From BRHc4a sp049323915 (lineage in GTDB: Bacteria; Bacillota; Desulfotomaculia; Desulfotomaculales; Desulfocucumaceae), in assembly GCA_049323915.1 (NCBI GenBank), contig JBMOPC010000024.1, forward strand, positions 1 to 64,000: DNA of 64,000 nucleotides, in the 5' to 3' direction. Made by a program: the position numbers and the translations under genes. The number at the start of each line of letters is the position of its first letter. Position 1 is the first letter of the stretch. This document shows positions 8,627 to 16,827 of the stretch, piece after piece. Below the pieces are notes generated by a model, which was given only the letters and a program-made list of their open reading frames with translations, did no database searches and had not been told where the DNA came from.

Positions 8627-9698
8627 AACTGACACCTCCAGTTACCGAACCGGACCTGAATGTACCCATGGCGCCGATAAGTAATACCGCGCCAATGCCT
8701 ATTAATGTTGCCGCCTGTCCGGCCAGGGGAACTCCCTTGGGGCCGGCAGCCAGGCCGAAGTTATGCGCGAAGGCTGCGCCGGCAATAAACCCGATAACAG
8801 TAATGGCACAGTCGGTGTTTCCTTCACTGGCGGCTATTATCTGTCTTAAGGGGCAGCCTCCCAGCAATGTTGCAGCAGTGCCCGCCAGCATCATCCCAAG
8901 GAAATTCCAGAGGCCATCGGTATGGGCAATGGGCTGACCCTGGAATCCCAGTTTAAAAGCTCCAACCGCAAAGTTGCCTAAAAGTGCAAATGCCAGAAGG
9001 GCAAAGAAGCCAATCAGAAGGTGAATATCCCTGAACAGTATAAAGTCCCTTATTCCCCCGATCATACAAAAACGGGAACGCTGGGCAAATATGCCCACTA
9101 CAACACCTGCAGCCGCAGAGATTGCCACCGGTGCGTGCATTGAACCCGGGCCGCTTTTACTGGCGAAAAAGTAGGACAAGCCTGTAAAAAGAAAAGCCAG
9201 TATTACAATTGCTATGGCGGGGAAAACGTACCCGTTGACCGGGTGCTGGCCGTATGCCCTTCCCAGTGTAAATCCCCTGTTTAAAAACTGAATGCCGACA
9301 AAAACTCCGGCAATCAGCCCCAGAATGCCCACACCCGCGTTTAAATCCCCGCCGGCCAGGCGTAGCACCGCGCGGACGGGGCAGCCCAGAAATACGAGCA
9401 TCCCGATCATACCCGCAAAGGCCAGGACAAATCTTGCCAGAGGGCTTGAACCCCCTACAGCCCTGTGCTCCCTTGCAGTAAGGGAGGCAATAAACGCTCC
9501 GGCAACAAGTCCGAATATTTCCGGCCTCATATATTGTACCGGATCAGCCCTGTGAAATCCCAGCCCTCCGCTGATGTCCCTGAGAAAACAGGCTATGCAG
9601 TACCCCATGTTGGCCGGGTTGCCCGCCTTTACGAGCAGCACTGCCAGTATGCCTATAATCCCTCCTGCTGCAGCCACCAGAATTCTTTTCTCTTTCAT
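8610..9698 (-). CDS. YeeE/YedE family transporter (thiosulfate or selenium type)
   Basis: 362 residues, about ten hydrophobic segments. Contains the conserved cysteine motifs of YeeE/YedE proteins: MGYCIACFLRD, FLGCPVR, RSRFCMIGG and LLGGCPLRQ. This form resembles the family annotated as YedE putative selenium transporter; thiosulfate is the known substrate of YeeE. ATG 9698 follows GGGGGTTG. It starts 28 bases after the 3' end of the tRNA at 9727-9823 and overlaps the TusA-like gene, giving a probable tRNA-permease-carrier transcript. Confidence 0.85.
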   Translation of the reverse strand: MKEKRILVAAAGGIIGILAVLLVKAGNPANMGYCIACFLRDISGGLGFHRADPVQYMRPEIFGLVAGAFIASLTAREHRAVGGSSPLARFVLAFAGMIGMLVFLGCPVRAVLRLAGGDLNAGVGILGLIAGVFVGIQFLNRGFTLGRAYGQHPVNGYVFPAIAIVILAFLFTGLSYFFASKSGPGSMHAPVAISAAAGVVVGIFAQRSRFCMIGGIRDFILFRDIHLLIGFFALLAFALLGNFAVGAFKLGFQGQPIAHTDGLWNFLGMMLAGTAATLLGGCPLRQIIAASEGNTDCAITVIGFIAGAAFAHNFGLAAGPKGVPLAGQAATLIGIGAVLLIGAMGTFRSGSVTGGVSYGQNS

Positions 9699-9726
9699 GC
9701 ATCAACCCCCTGCTATGTATGGTATC

Positions 9727-9823
9727 TGGAGGGGAGAAGTCGGAATTGAACCGGACTCCCGCCCGGGTCGCGGACAGGCCAGCGGGTTTGCAGCCCGTGG
9801 GGGGGACCACCCCCATTCTCCCC
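9727..9823 (-). tRNA. tRNA-Sec-shaped tRNA with Cys identity (anticodon GCA)
   Basis: 97 bases. 8-bp acceptor stem (GGGGAGAA/TTCTCCCC), discriminator T and encoded CCA. G-rich D stem closed by a 4-base loop (TGGT), as in tRNA-Sec. Anticodon arm CGGG-CTGCAAA-CCCG, anticodon GCA at 9789-9791. Long variable arm (stem TCCGC/GCGGG). T loop TTCAATT on a stem that pairs fully only if one C is bulged. Bacterial tRNA-Sec has anticodon TCA and G73 (SerRS identity); here GCA and U73 are the main CysRS determinants, so I call it a minor tRNA-Cys of Sec-like fold. TATTAT lies six bases upstream as a possible -10. Confidence 0.85.
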
Positions 9824-9953
9824 AGTAAAATAATACATCATCCAATGCAGGTATAAAATATGTTTTTATAACGCATAAAAAAATCTTATAATCCAGAGAA
9901 GGGTATAAAGAACATTTATTCACTATTTCCTTTTCCATACGGTAGTATTCATG

Positions 9954-9997
9954 TTCTGAAAAAAGCTTGAGAGCCGGCTTTAATATGGCCGGCTCTC
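9954..9997 (-). terminator. rho-independent terminator (minus strand)
   Basis: Perfect 10-bp stem GAGAGCCGGC/GCCGGCTCTC (9969-9997). On the minus strand it is followed by AAGCTTTTTT. It ends the transcript of the gene region at 10003-11557. Confidence 0.7.
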
Positions 9998-10002
9998 TTG
10001 TA

Positions 10003-10495
10003 TTACTGTAATTTAAACCCTGTCACCAGTTGAATTAACCCGCTGCCACCTGTATTGCTTTCTCCTTGGCCGCCGGCAACTCCTCTTTCACCCCGACCGG
10101 GGCTATGAACATTTCTTCTTTCACCCGGATTTAGTTTTTTCGTCCGTGGTTGAACTGGTAGGTCTATCAGTGTTAGTGTTTGTACTCTCAGTTGGCGTTG
10201 TTTCTGTTTTGGGATCGGTTTGGGCTTTTTCAGCATCCTGTGCCAGAGGAGTTGTTATTTTTTGCTCCCCGGGGACTTGTCCGCTTCATGAGGGGGCTTC
10301 AGCCGCCGGCAGTGAAGGGGCTTCCTGCACCGGGCTTTTTTCAGACTCAGCTTTCATTGCCGGGGCCTGGCCCCGGGTTTGACCGGTTTTAGCTTTGGCC
10401 GGCCTGGCCTGTAATGTTTGGACCGGCGGTAAGTATTCTATATCGGGTATATTGGCGGCAAACAGCCATGGCCACAATATACAGTATCAGATTTC
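10003..10495 (-). pseudogene. decayed 3' continuation of the upstream gene (no intact frame)
   Basis: Downstream of the stop of 10496-11557 the minus strand still looks coding but is broken across frames. One frame gives a membrane-helix-like stretch (FGIGIGNLILYIVAMAVC). Another gives a Pro/Thr/Ser-rich linker interrupted by TGA at 10286 and again near 10115. A third gives KEEMFIAPVGVKEELPAA to a stop near 10035. The pieces fit a former C-terminal anchor and linker ruined by frameshifts. Alternatively it is unrelated non-coding sequence. I would not trust the short ORFs here as genes. Confidence 0.4.
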
Positions 10496-11557
10496 CTATG
10501 CCAATACCGAATATACCGCAACCACTTCCAGGGCTTGTGGAAGCCCCGCAGTCCTGGGGCTTTCTATAATCAAAAAACCTTTTATAAAGTCTTCCTCCGG
10601 GACTCCCAGTATTCGCCGGATATGCGCGCAGTCCATTTCAATGGATTGGTGGGGTTTTAACGAATCGGTGATTTCAATGTCCGAGACCTGATTTTCAGTC
10701 TGGGGGATTGTAAGAGAGGCCCTAATTGTAAACTTCACTGTCTGATTCAAAATATTGATTATATTTATGGATGTGGCATGATTCCGGCTTTTTAACAAGC
10801 CATCTCCACCGTTCATTACCCCGCACATGAATTTGACCGGATATAGATGAATGTAACGTTTCCCGCGCGGCTCTACGTGCGCCACATCTATTGCCAGACC
10901 TGCGCCAGCGTTTTCATCCCGGACGCCGGGGGGCTTTTCCCGCTCAGGTCCTCCGGGCCTCCCGGCTTCAATCTCAAGGTTAGATACGGTAAGACCCTTG
11001 TTCATTGTTTCGGCTAACCTGTCTAACTTTGTTTCTACTTTTTTAAACTGTTCAAGCTTTTCCTCTATGTCTTTTTCCGCTGCTTTTGTCCCCACCTGGT
11101 ATTTAGCGGTTTGGCCGGCAATGGTCATTACCGTTCCTGCTATGCGGATGGACCTGACCAGAGCCGGGTGTTCCACAATTACACCCATTCTTTCGAATAC
11201 ACTTCCGGCGGCCTCAAGTATTTCCCCGCCTGTGACGGTTTCTTTGGGGGCCGGAAAGTTAATTTCCGGGGTGATGCCCAGGTAAGTCTGGGCCAGGAAA
11301 ATCAGTCCGGTCTGATCGGTAATTGAGTCAAGTATGATTTTGGTTTCCACATCAGAGTTGTTGAAAGCTATTCCGACTTCGTTAAGCTTGGCCTTGGCGT
11401 TACCCGCCAGTAACGGGAAGATGTCCCGCACCGGCGACAAACCCGGATTCTTTGAAACCACTTCGGATACTTTTTCACCGAGACGGTCCAGCACCAGTTT
11501 CATTAGAAACAGGGACTGCAGGAAAGGGGTCCCGTAGTCGTTGTTTTCCGATGACAT
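10496..11557 (-). CDS. hypothetical protein, possible surface or spore-associated
   Basis: 353 residues. Family not recognised with certainty. The N-terminal half is helical, with a coiled-coil-like stretch (KDIEEKLEQFKKVETKLDRL). The C-terminal half (about 235-353) is beta-rich (YPVKFMCGVMNGGDGLLK, then NIINILNQTVKFTIRASL), a PVKF-CG pattern seen in uncharacterised bacterial proteins. No signal peptide. ATG 11557 follows GGGAGG at a long 13-base spacing. The sequence after the stop looks like decayed coding DNA, so the protein may be a shortened form. Confidence 0.6.
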   Translation of the reverse strand: MSSENNDYGTPFLQSLFLMKLVLDRLGEKVSEVVSKNPGLSPVRDIFPLLAGNAKAKLNEVGIAFNNSDVETKIILDSITDQTGLIFLAQTYLGITPEINFPAPKETVTGGEILEAAGSVFERMGVIVEHPALVRSIRIAGTVMTIAGQTAKYQVGTKAAEKDIEEKLEQFKKVETKLDRLAETMNKGLTVSNLEIEAGRPGGPEREKPPGVRDENAGAGLAIDVAHVEPRGKRYIHLYPVKFMCGVMNGGDGLLKSRNHATSINIINILNQTVKFTIRASLTIPQTENQVSDIEITDSLKPHQSIEMDCAHIRRILGVPEEDFIKGFLIIESPRTAGLPQALEVVAVYSVLA

Positions 11558-11675
11558 TATTACTGAATAACCTCCCTTTGCCCCCTGGCTTTACGTGCCT
11601 TTTTTATACTATTGAAGAGGCGGCATTTGTGTGCCAAAAATGTAAATATATGAAATCACGTCAAGTTAAGAAGAA

Positions 11676-11703
11676 AGAAAAAAGCCCGGGGTTGGCCGGG
11701 CTA
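11676..11703 (-). terminator. bidirectional terminator-like hairpin
   Basis: Stem AGCCCGG/CCGGGCT (11683-11702). Followed by GGGCTTTTTTC on the minus strand and by a T-run on the plus strand. Probably ends the GGDEF-EAL transcript. Confidence 0.6.
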
Positions 11704-11711
11704 ATTTTTTA

Positions 11712-11790
11712 AGATATAGGGGGACCACCCCCTTGCTTTAGTGGGGGGTAGGACGTCTATACCGTCCGAAGGGGCGCACAGCCCCTGTTT
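11712..11790. repeat. dispersed repeat A (second copy at 38290)
   Basis: CTTGCTTTAGTGGGGGG then GGACGTCTATACCGTCCGAA and a hairpin AGGGGC-GCACA-GCCCCT. The copy at 38290-38374 differs mainly in the hairpin loop (GCCCA). The CCCCC-TTGCTTTAGT-GGGGG hairpin resembles the right-end structure of IS200/IS605 elements, so it may be a solo end. It touches the stop of the GGDEF-EAL gene. Confidence 0.65.
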
Positions 11791-13186
11791 AGCTACCTGT
11801 GAAATGTATTTTCAGTAATTTTTCAAACTCGTCCGCCGGTACCGGTTTGCCTACGAGGTATCCCTGCATTTCATTGCACTGTCTTTCTCTCAGTATGGCA
11901 AGCTGCTCTTTGGTCTCCACACCCTCGGCTATCACCTGCAGTTTCAGGTTCTGAGCCAGGACTATCACTGCGGATGCTATTGCCTCGTCGTCCGAGTCGG
12001 TGGTTATATTTCTTATAAATGACTGATCAATCTTGAGGTTGTTCAGTGGAAAGCGCTTTAAATAATTCAGCGATGAATATCCTGTTCCAAAATCGTCCAG
12101 CGATATGGTTATTCCCCGCTCCTTGAAGTCGCGTAGCATCTTTATAGTGAATTCGGCGTCCTGCATGGCCACGCTTTCGGTAATTTCCAGCTCCAGCCAG
12201 GATGGATGGAGCCCTGTTTCCTGCAGCGCCTGATCCACCCTTTCAACCAGATTTTTTTGCTGAAACTGTCGCGCTGATATATTTACCGCCACGCGCAGCG
12301 GAGGATAGCCTGCATCCATCCATTTCCTGTTCTGCTCACAGGCGGTTCGTAAGACCCACTCGCCGATGGGTATGATTAGGCCTGTTTCTTCGGCCAGCGG
12401 TATAAATTCGGCCGGTGAAACAAGGCCCCGCTCACGGTGCCGCCAGCGGACCAGGGCTTCGAATCCTCCTATAATACCGGTTTTTATGTTTACCTTTGGC
12501 TGATAAAAGACTTCAAATTCTCCCCGTTCTGTTGCCCGGCGCATACTGTTTTCCAGTTCCAGGCGCTGCAGGGCCTTTGCGTTCATTTCAGGGGTATAGA
12601 GACGGTATGTGTTTTTGCCATGTTCTTTTGCCCTGTACATGGCTGTGTCCGCATTTATTATGAGCGCTTCCGCATCTTCGCCGTCGTTTGGGAAGGTGGC
12701 GATGCCTATGCTGGCGGTGGCATACAATTCGTGTCCGCCTATTATAAAAGGCTCAGTGAATATTTCCAGAATCTTTTGGGAAACCCTGGCCGCGTTTTCG
12801 TCTTTGCTGATATCCATCGCCAAAACCGCGAACTCATCCCCCCCGAGGCGGGCCACAGTGTCGCTTTTGCGCATCAGATGTGACAGCCTGACGGCTACTT
12901 GCTGCAGCAGCCGGTCACCCACGTTATGCCCCAGTGAATCGTTAATCACCTTGAAGCGGTCAAGGCCCAGCAATAAAACCGCCAAAACCTGCCTGTTGCG
13001 GCGCGCCTGGGCCATGGCCAGGTTCAGCCGGTCTTTAAACAGTATACGGTTGGGCAGTCCCGTAAGGGGATCATTTATGCTCTGGTAGATACTAGTGTCC
13101 TGCTTTTCCTTTACCAGGTCGGCAACCTGTCTGCGCAGATCATCCAGTTCAATTTTCAGCTGTTCGAGATAGTTTTCTTCGGCCAT
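11789..13186 (-). CDS. bifunctional GGDEF-EAL protein (c-di-GMP turnover)
   Basis: 465 residues: a short coiled coil (about 1-32), GGDEF domain (about 38-200) and EAL domain (about 215-455). The diguanylate cyclase site is intact (GGDEF 115-119) with an inhibitory RxxD (RKSD, 106-109) five residues before it. The phosphodiesterase motifs are also intact: EAL (243-245), NISARQF, ELEITES, DDFGTGYSSL and AEGVET. Both activities are therefore possible. No sensory or membrane domain, so it is cytoplasmic. ATG 13186 follows TTGGAGGGG. PilZ proteins elsewhere in the window are candidate readers. Confidence 0.93.
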   Translation of the reverse strand: MAEENYLEQLKIELDDLRRQVADLVKEKQDTSIYQSINDPLTGLPNRILFKDRLNLAMAQARRNRQVLAVLLLGLDRFKVINDSLGHNVGDRLLQQVAVRLSHLMRKSDTVARLGGDEFAVLAMDISKDENAARVSQKILEIFTEPFIIGGHELYATASIGIATFPNDGEDAEALIINADTAMYRAKEHGKNTYRLYTPEMNAKALQRLELENSMRRATERGEFEVFYQPKVNIKTGIIGGFEALVRWRHRERGLVSPAEFIPLAEETGLIIPIGEWVLRTACEQNRKWMDAGYPPLRVAVNISARQFQQKNLVERVDQALQETGLHPSWLELEITESVAMQDAEFTIKMLRDFKERGITISLDDFGTGYSSLNYLKRFPLNNLKIDQSFIRNITTDSDDEAIASAVIVLAQNLKLQVIAEGVETKEQLAILRERQCNEMQGYLVGKPVPADEFEKLLKIHFTGS

Positions 13187-13455
13187 ATGATCCCCTCCAA
13201 ATTATACGGGCTAGAGTGTTGATATTAAATAAATGTCGAATCATTCAATTTTATCATAGCACAGAAGTATCAATGATTAACAGATTAATTGATATACTGT
13301 GAAAAACTGACTGGAGTGTTGAGAAAGTTGGGATTCCATGATGCGCGAGGTCAAATTGAATGGGCGGTGGTAAATATGGAGGAGGATGCTTTTCATTTGA
13401 GGAAGATATCAAAAGAGAGCATTGTTTTTCCGAAAATCATATATAATTCTGAATG

Positions 13456-14286
13456 TTATGTGTCCGGAGTTGTAAGTGTAATTATTGTGATCTCCGGGCG
13501 GCAGAGGAAGCGTACCGGCAAAATGGTTGTTCCCAGCCCCCTGTTTGTGTATACCGTGTATTTTCCCGCACGGTACAGCCCGGAAATATGCTTTTTGCCG
13601 AGCCTTGTGGTATATGGCGCTCCAATCAGCGGCAGGCGTATCTGTCCGCCGTGGCTGTGGCCGGAAAGCTGAAGGTCCACGGGAGCTTTGATGAGGCCGG
13701 CACAGTCCGGTTCGTGAACAAGAAGTATTTTGCATGAATTGCCGGGTATTCCTCTGGTGGCTTTTTCCGGGTCGGGACTGCCCCGCAAAACGTCGTCAAG
13801 TCCAATAAGGTATAAAGAGTCGGTTTCCTTTCTCAGTACCGTATATTCATTTTTCAGAACCCTAAAGCCCCCTGTTTCGAGGCACTGTGCAACGTGCCCT
13901 GATCCGGCCCTGTAGTCATGGTTGCCCAGAACGGCATACTTTCCAAAAGGGGCATTTAAGGCGGAAAGCGCTGGAATCACAGGTTCCAGCACCGCCAGAG
14001 AAGAATTCGATTCGATAAAATCTCCGGTAAGGCATATAACATCGGGGGCCTGCCGGCTGATTATTCCCGCGGCGGCTGAGAGGTGCCGGGGACCGTAAAA
14101 AAAGCCCAAATGAACATCGCTGAAAAGTGCGATGCGTAATCCTGAAAAGGTGCGGGGCAGCCGTTTCAGCAAAATACGCACCTTACGGATGTCGATCCAG
14201 TGCCGCTCGACGACTGAAGAATATACGCTTCCCAAAACCGCAGCGGCGCCAATTATCCAGGCAAGCTGCAAAAATCCCAGTTCCAC
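13456..14286 (-). CDS. membrane-anchored metallophosphoesterase (YkuE-like)
   Basis: 276 residues. An N-terminal membrane helix (about 5-22) is followed by a calcineurin-like phosphoesterase fold with all metal-binding blocks: FSDVHLG, TGDF, LGNHD, HEPD and SGHSHGGQ. Related YkuE/YaeI proteins act on lipid pyrophosphates at the membrane; the substrate here is unknown. GTG 14286 follows GGGAGAATG. The 13187-13455 stretch before the GGDEF gene shows no gene. Confidence 0.88.
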   Translation of the reverse strand: MELGFLQLAWIIGAAAVLGSVYSSVVERHWIDIRKVRILLKRLPRTFSGLRIALFSDVHLGFFYGPRHLSAAAGIISRQAPDVICLTGDFIESNSSLAVLEPVIPALSALNAPFGKYAVLGNHDYRAGSGHVAQCLETGGFRVLKNEYTVLRKETDSLYLIGLDDVLRGSPDPEKATRGIPGNSCKILLVHEPDCAGLIKAPVDLQLSGHSHGGQIRLPLIGAPYTTRLGKKHISGLYRAGKYTVYTNRGLGTTILPVRFLCRPEITIITLTTPDT

Positions 14287-14426
14287 AAAGGCATTCTCCC
14301 ATCTTTATTTCCTCAAGAGGGACCTTTTCCATTTCCCCGGACAGAGATAGAGTTCCCGCGTTTGCAACAACCATTCAAACAACACTTAAACAGTTCCATT
14401 TTTTTATTTTTATTCCCGGTATTGAA

Positions 14427-15056
14427 TCAAAACTCCTTCATCAATTCGGATATGGTTTTATTAGGCTTACCGGAAACCATTCTAAGAAAATCGTAAAAAC
14501 CTCTATTGGCAGGTTTTGTGGGGGATTTCTCCCCGTAGTCAGCCGTGCGGCCGCCACCATCAGGCGGCAGTGTTCCTTTTCCCGCCCTGACTTTATAACC
14601 CTCCAGCCTTTTATAATCAGGGGGGGCCGGTATATTGACAATATATGTCCCATCTTCGCCGGTAAAAGAGTACCCCAGCGGTTTTTCAGTCCCGCCCTTA
14701 TAACAGGCGAATACCATCACTGCCGCGCCCTCTAAGGCCTTGTTATTACCGTCCCTTACCACACCCTGAAAAAGCAGATTGTTATTTTGAATGTCGCCCG
14801 TATAATCCGGCAAAACATCCGTGTCCGGAGGGCAGGCTTCTTCAGTATTGTTTTCATCAATATTTTCATCAGTTTTGTTTTCATCAGTGCAGTCGTCATC
14901 ATTATCAGCATTTTCCGGAGGGAACTTTATCGTTACCTTGGCTGAACGTGTAACCAGAATATCCCGGTTGACAAAACTAACAATTTTAAAAGACTCAGCC
15001 TCTTTATCCTGTATTCCGGTTTGATCTATATCAAGTTTATCAAAGCCGTTTTCCAT
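14427..15056 (-). CDS. carboxypeptidase-regulatory-like domain protein with acidic linker
   Basis: 209 residues. After a beta-rich start there is a very acidic Asn/Asp/Glu linker (about 50-80, DNDDDCTDENKTDEN), then a carboxypeptidase-regulatory-like (Cna-B-type) fold at about 93-165 (FQGVVRDGNNKALEGAAVMV, then GEDGTYIVNIPAP). No signal peptide. ATG 15056 follows AAGGAGCG. The next gene downstream encodes a second copy of the same fold, suggesting a two-gene operon of structural, possibly spore-surface, proteins. Function unknown. Confidence 0.7.
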   Translation of the reverse strand: MENGFDKLDIDQTGIQDKEAESFKIVSFVNRDILVTRSAKVTIKFPPENADNDDDCTDENKTDENIDENNTEEACPPDTDVLPDYTGDIQNNNLLFQGVVRDGNNKALEGAAVMVFACYKGGTEKPLGYSFTGEDGTYIVNIPAPPDYKRLEGYKVRAGKGTLPPDGGGRTADYGEKSPTKPANRGFYDFLRMVSGKPNKTISELMKEF

Positions 15057-15096
15057 AGAATCGCTCCTTTTTTATGCCGAAAACATGGCAAAGCTA

Positions 15097-15414
15097 TTAA
15101 TCCGGAGAAGGGCTGTTAGCCACGGCCCTGACTACAATTGCAGCGGTGCCCGGGGGGATTTTGTTTTTATGGACCGACACCAGGTAGCGGCCGTCGCTGC
15201 TGCTGTAGGAGTGACTCAGCGGCAATTCATTGCCTCCTGCGGACCTGGCAAACACCTTGACCAGCGCTCCCGCAACAGAGTTTTTTCCTTCTGCCTCTGT
15301 GACTGCGCCGTGAAAAATTAAATCATCAACCATTGTCAAAAGTATATCACCCTTAAAAAGACGTTGATGTTCCGAAGGTTTGTCAAACCGGACATAGCCG
15401 GATACCCAAGCCAT
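15097..15414 (-). CDS. small carboxypeptidase-regulatory-like domain protein
   Basis: 105 residues, almost entirely one beta-sandwich: FHGAVTEAEGKNSVAGALVK then SSDGRYLVSV, clearly parallel to the domain in 14427-15056 (about 40 bases downstream). ATG 15414 follows GAGGGAATTATT. No signal peptide or catalytic residues. Likely structural; same transcript as its neighbour. Confidence 0.7.
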   Translation of the reverse strand: MAWVSGYVRFDKPSEHQRLFKGDILLTMVDDLIFHGAVTEAEGKNSVAGALVKVFARSAGGNELPLSHSYSSSDGRYLVSVHKNKIPPGTAAIVVRAVANSPSPD

Positions 15415-15575
15415 AATAATTCCCTCCTCGTTAGCTATAAAGTATTCATTGTGAATCGAAGGCGTTACGGAAATTGTCGAAGGCTAAAGCCGGAACGGTT
15501 ATGTCATATGAATGATCGCCCTCATAATATATAAAAAGTCATATGGAAAAAAGCAGTAAATAAGGAGCGAGTAAA

Positions 15576-15863
15576 GTGAAAGAAGACAAACTAATGGCAG
15601 AAATGAAAGTGGGAATGGAAAAAATTCGTAATAGCGAAGCCTTGGAAATCAATCTCCACCTCTCGCAGCCACCGGAAGCAAGGAGGCGTCAGCCACCATC
15701 GAGGCCCAGGCCGTCTTATCCCGGATACCCGCCGCCGGCTACTGGGAGAAGAGATTATCCCGGGGAGAATTCTGAGGCCAGGAAAAGCGGCAGTGAATTT
15801 CATAAAAGCGCCAATGTCAGGGTCAACTCGGTATCGGTAAATGTCAGGACAACGTCTGCGTAA
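15576..15863 (+). CDS. small Pro/Arg-rich hypothetical protein
   Basis: 95 residues. GTG 15576 is supported by AAGGAGC. Charged N-terminus, a Pro/Arg/Tyr-rich middle (PSRPRPSYPGYPPP) and a Val/Ser/Asn-rich tail (ANVRVNSVSVNVRT). No family recognised. Followed directly by a strong terminator. The composition and the neighbouring coat-like gene suggest a spore or surface component, but that is inference. Confidence 0.6.
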   Translation: MKEDKLMAEMKVGMEKIRNSEALEINLHLSQPPEARRRQPPSRPRPSYPGYPPPATGRRDYPGENSEARKSGSEFHKSANVRVNSVSVNVRTTSA

Positions 15864-15868
15864 AGCGA

Positions 15869-15900
15869 AAGCCAGGATTCTACTCCTGGCTTGTCGTTTT
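15869..15900 (+). terminator. rho-independent terminator
   Basis: Perfect 9-bp stem AAGCCAGGA/TCCTGGCTT with loop TTCTAC, followed by GTCGTTTT. Confidence 0.75.
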
Positions 15901-15933
15901 GGCAAAGCCTGCAATCTTGGAGTCCGGGGCTGC

Positions 15934-16827
15934 CTAGTCTTCGGTTTCTGAAGCGCCTTTCCAGAAAAAAGGAGGTATAAAAACCTGCTGGTTTTGCAGT
16001 ACTTTGAGAGTAAGATCTATAACCATTTTTTCCGAAAACTCTCTGAAGGTGTGTTCCTCAAAAGGAGCGCCATGTACCCGCTTCAGGCAAAGATACTCAT
16101 CCAGTTCGCAGATTTTACTGGAGATCAGCTCGCAGTATGGAAGTTCGTTGAAGAATTCAAAGCTGCACTGGTTGAATTCGGCAAGATCCCCTGACAGCAA
16201 CTGATCCTTTTCCGGGAATTTGTGGGGCAGAGGAGCCGATTTAAAGTACTCGAATTCTTTTTTCTCATTGAATACTATGGGGAGAGGAGGGCTGCCGTTA
16301 AACTTTTCGATTGCAGTAACACAATTGAAGGGCACATCAACGGTGCAGTGGCGGATATCGCCGCAAACTCCGAATTTGTCTCTGCAATCGACTACGGCAT
16401 ATTCTATGTTTTTGCGGACAAATCCTTCCAGGAACAGCTTGAATTTAGGAAACCTGTGCTTTTTAAGGTGTTTATCCTTGTGTTTATCCCCGTTCTTATC
16501 CCAGTCATCATCCCAGTCATCATCCCAGTCATCGTCCCAGCCCCTATCCCAATCTTTATCCCAGTGGTGTTTATCACGGAAAGGTTGTAGCAGGCGGCAC
16601 TGGGTCAGTTTGAGTCTCTTAAATATTTGCTTTATTTCCAATGCTTCTTCAGGCAGTGTGATGGTGGAATGGACGTCAATCTGCACTTCTAATTCCGCAA
16701 GAACAACCGGTATTTTTGCAATCACGCGCTTTTTCCCGTTCACCGGCCAGATTTTAACCGGCTCGTTGGTACAAGTCTGCTGGGTGCCTCCTGTGACAAC
16801 AACACAGGTTTTTTCCTTAAAACTCAT
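15934..16827 (-). CDS. spore-coat-like protein with Trp-Asp repeat insert
   Basis: 297 residues. The N-terminal part (about 20-90, PVVLAELEVQIDVHSTI, LPEEALEIKQIFKRLK) and the block FVRKNIEYA match the SPOCS/DUF3794-like proteins of Clostridia linked to spore coat or exosporium. Between them lies a low-complexity insert (about 92-120) built from WDDD units and a KDKH tail, encoded by short tandem DNA repeats (16495-16560). ATG 16827 follows GAGGAGGAATC. Divergent from the phosphatase-like gene. Function inferred from family resemblance only. Confidence 0.65.
   Translation of the reverse strand: MSFKEKTCVVVTGGTQQTCTNEPVKIWPVNGKKRVIAKIPVVLAELEVQIDVHSTITLPEEALEIKQIFKRLKLTQCRLLQPFRDKHHWDKDWDRGWDDDWDDDWDDDWDKNGDKHKDKHLKKHRFPKFKLFLEGFVRKNIEYAVVDCRDKFGVCGDIRHCTVDVPFNCVTAIEKFNGSPPLPIVFNEKKEFEYFKSAPLPHKFPEKDQLLSGDLAEFNQCSFEFFNELPYCELISSKICELDEYLCLKRVHGAPFEEHTFREFSEKMVIDLTLKVLQNQQVFIPPFFWKGASETED
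16492..16562. repeat. coding tandem repeat (12-base unit)
   Basis: Iterations of CCCAGTCATCAT, drifting to CCCAGTCATCGT and related forms, encode the WDDD repeats of the coat-like protein. The unit is a multiple of three, so copy-number change keeps the frame. Confidence 0.8.

Noticed and set aside
9727..9823. Standard selenocysteine tRNA (selC)
   Set aside because: The anticodon is GCA rather than TCA and the discriminator is T rather than G, so it cannot read UGA by normal pairing or carry SerRS identity.
10280..10300. Selenocysteine codon at the in-frame TGA after position 10300
   Set aside because: The frame is low-complexity and has further stops upstream and downstream; no SECIS-like hairpin is evident. 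Decay is simpler.
13289..13672. 127-residue plus-strand ORF
   Set aside because: Its second half is antisense to the metallophosphoesterase and the start lacks a ribosome site.
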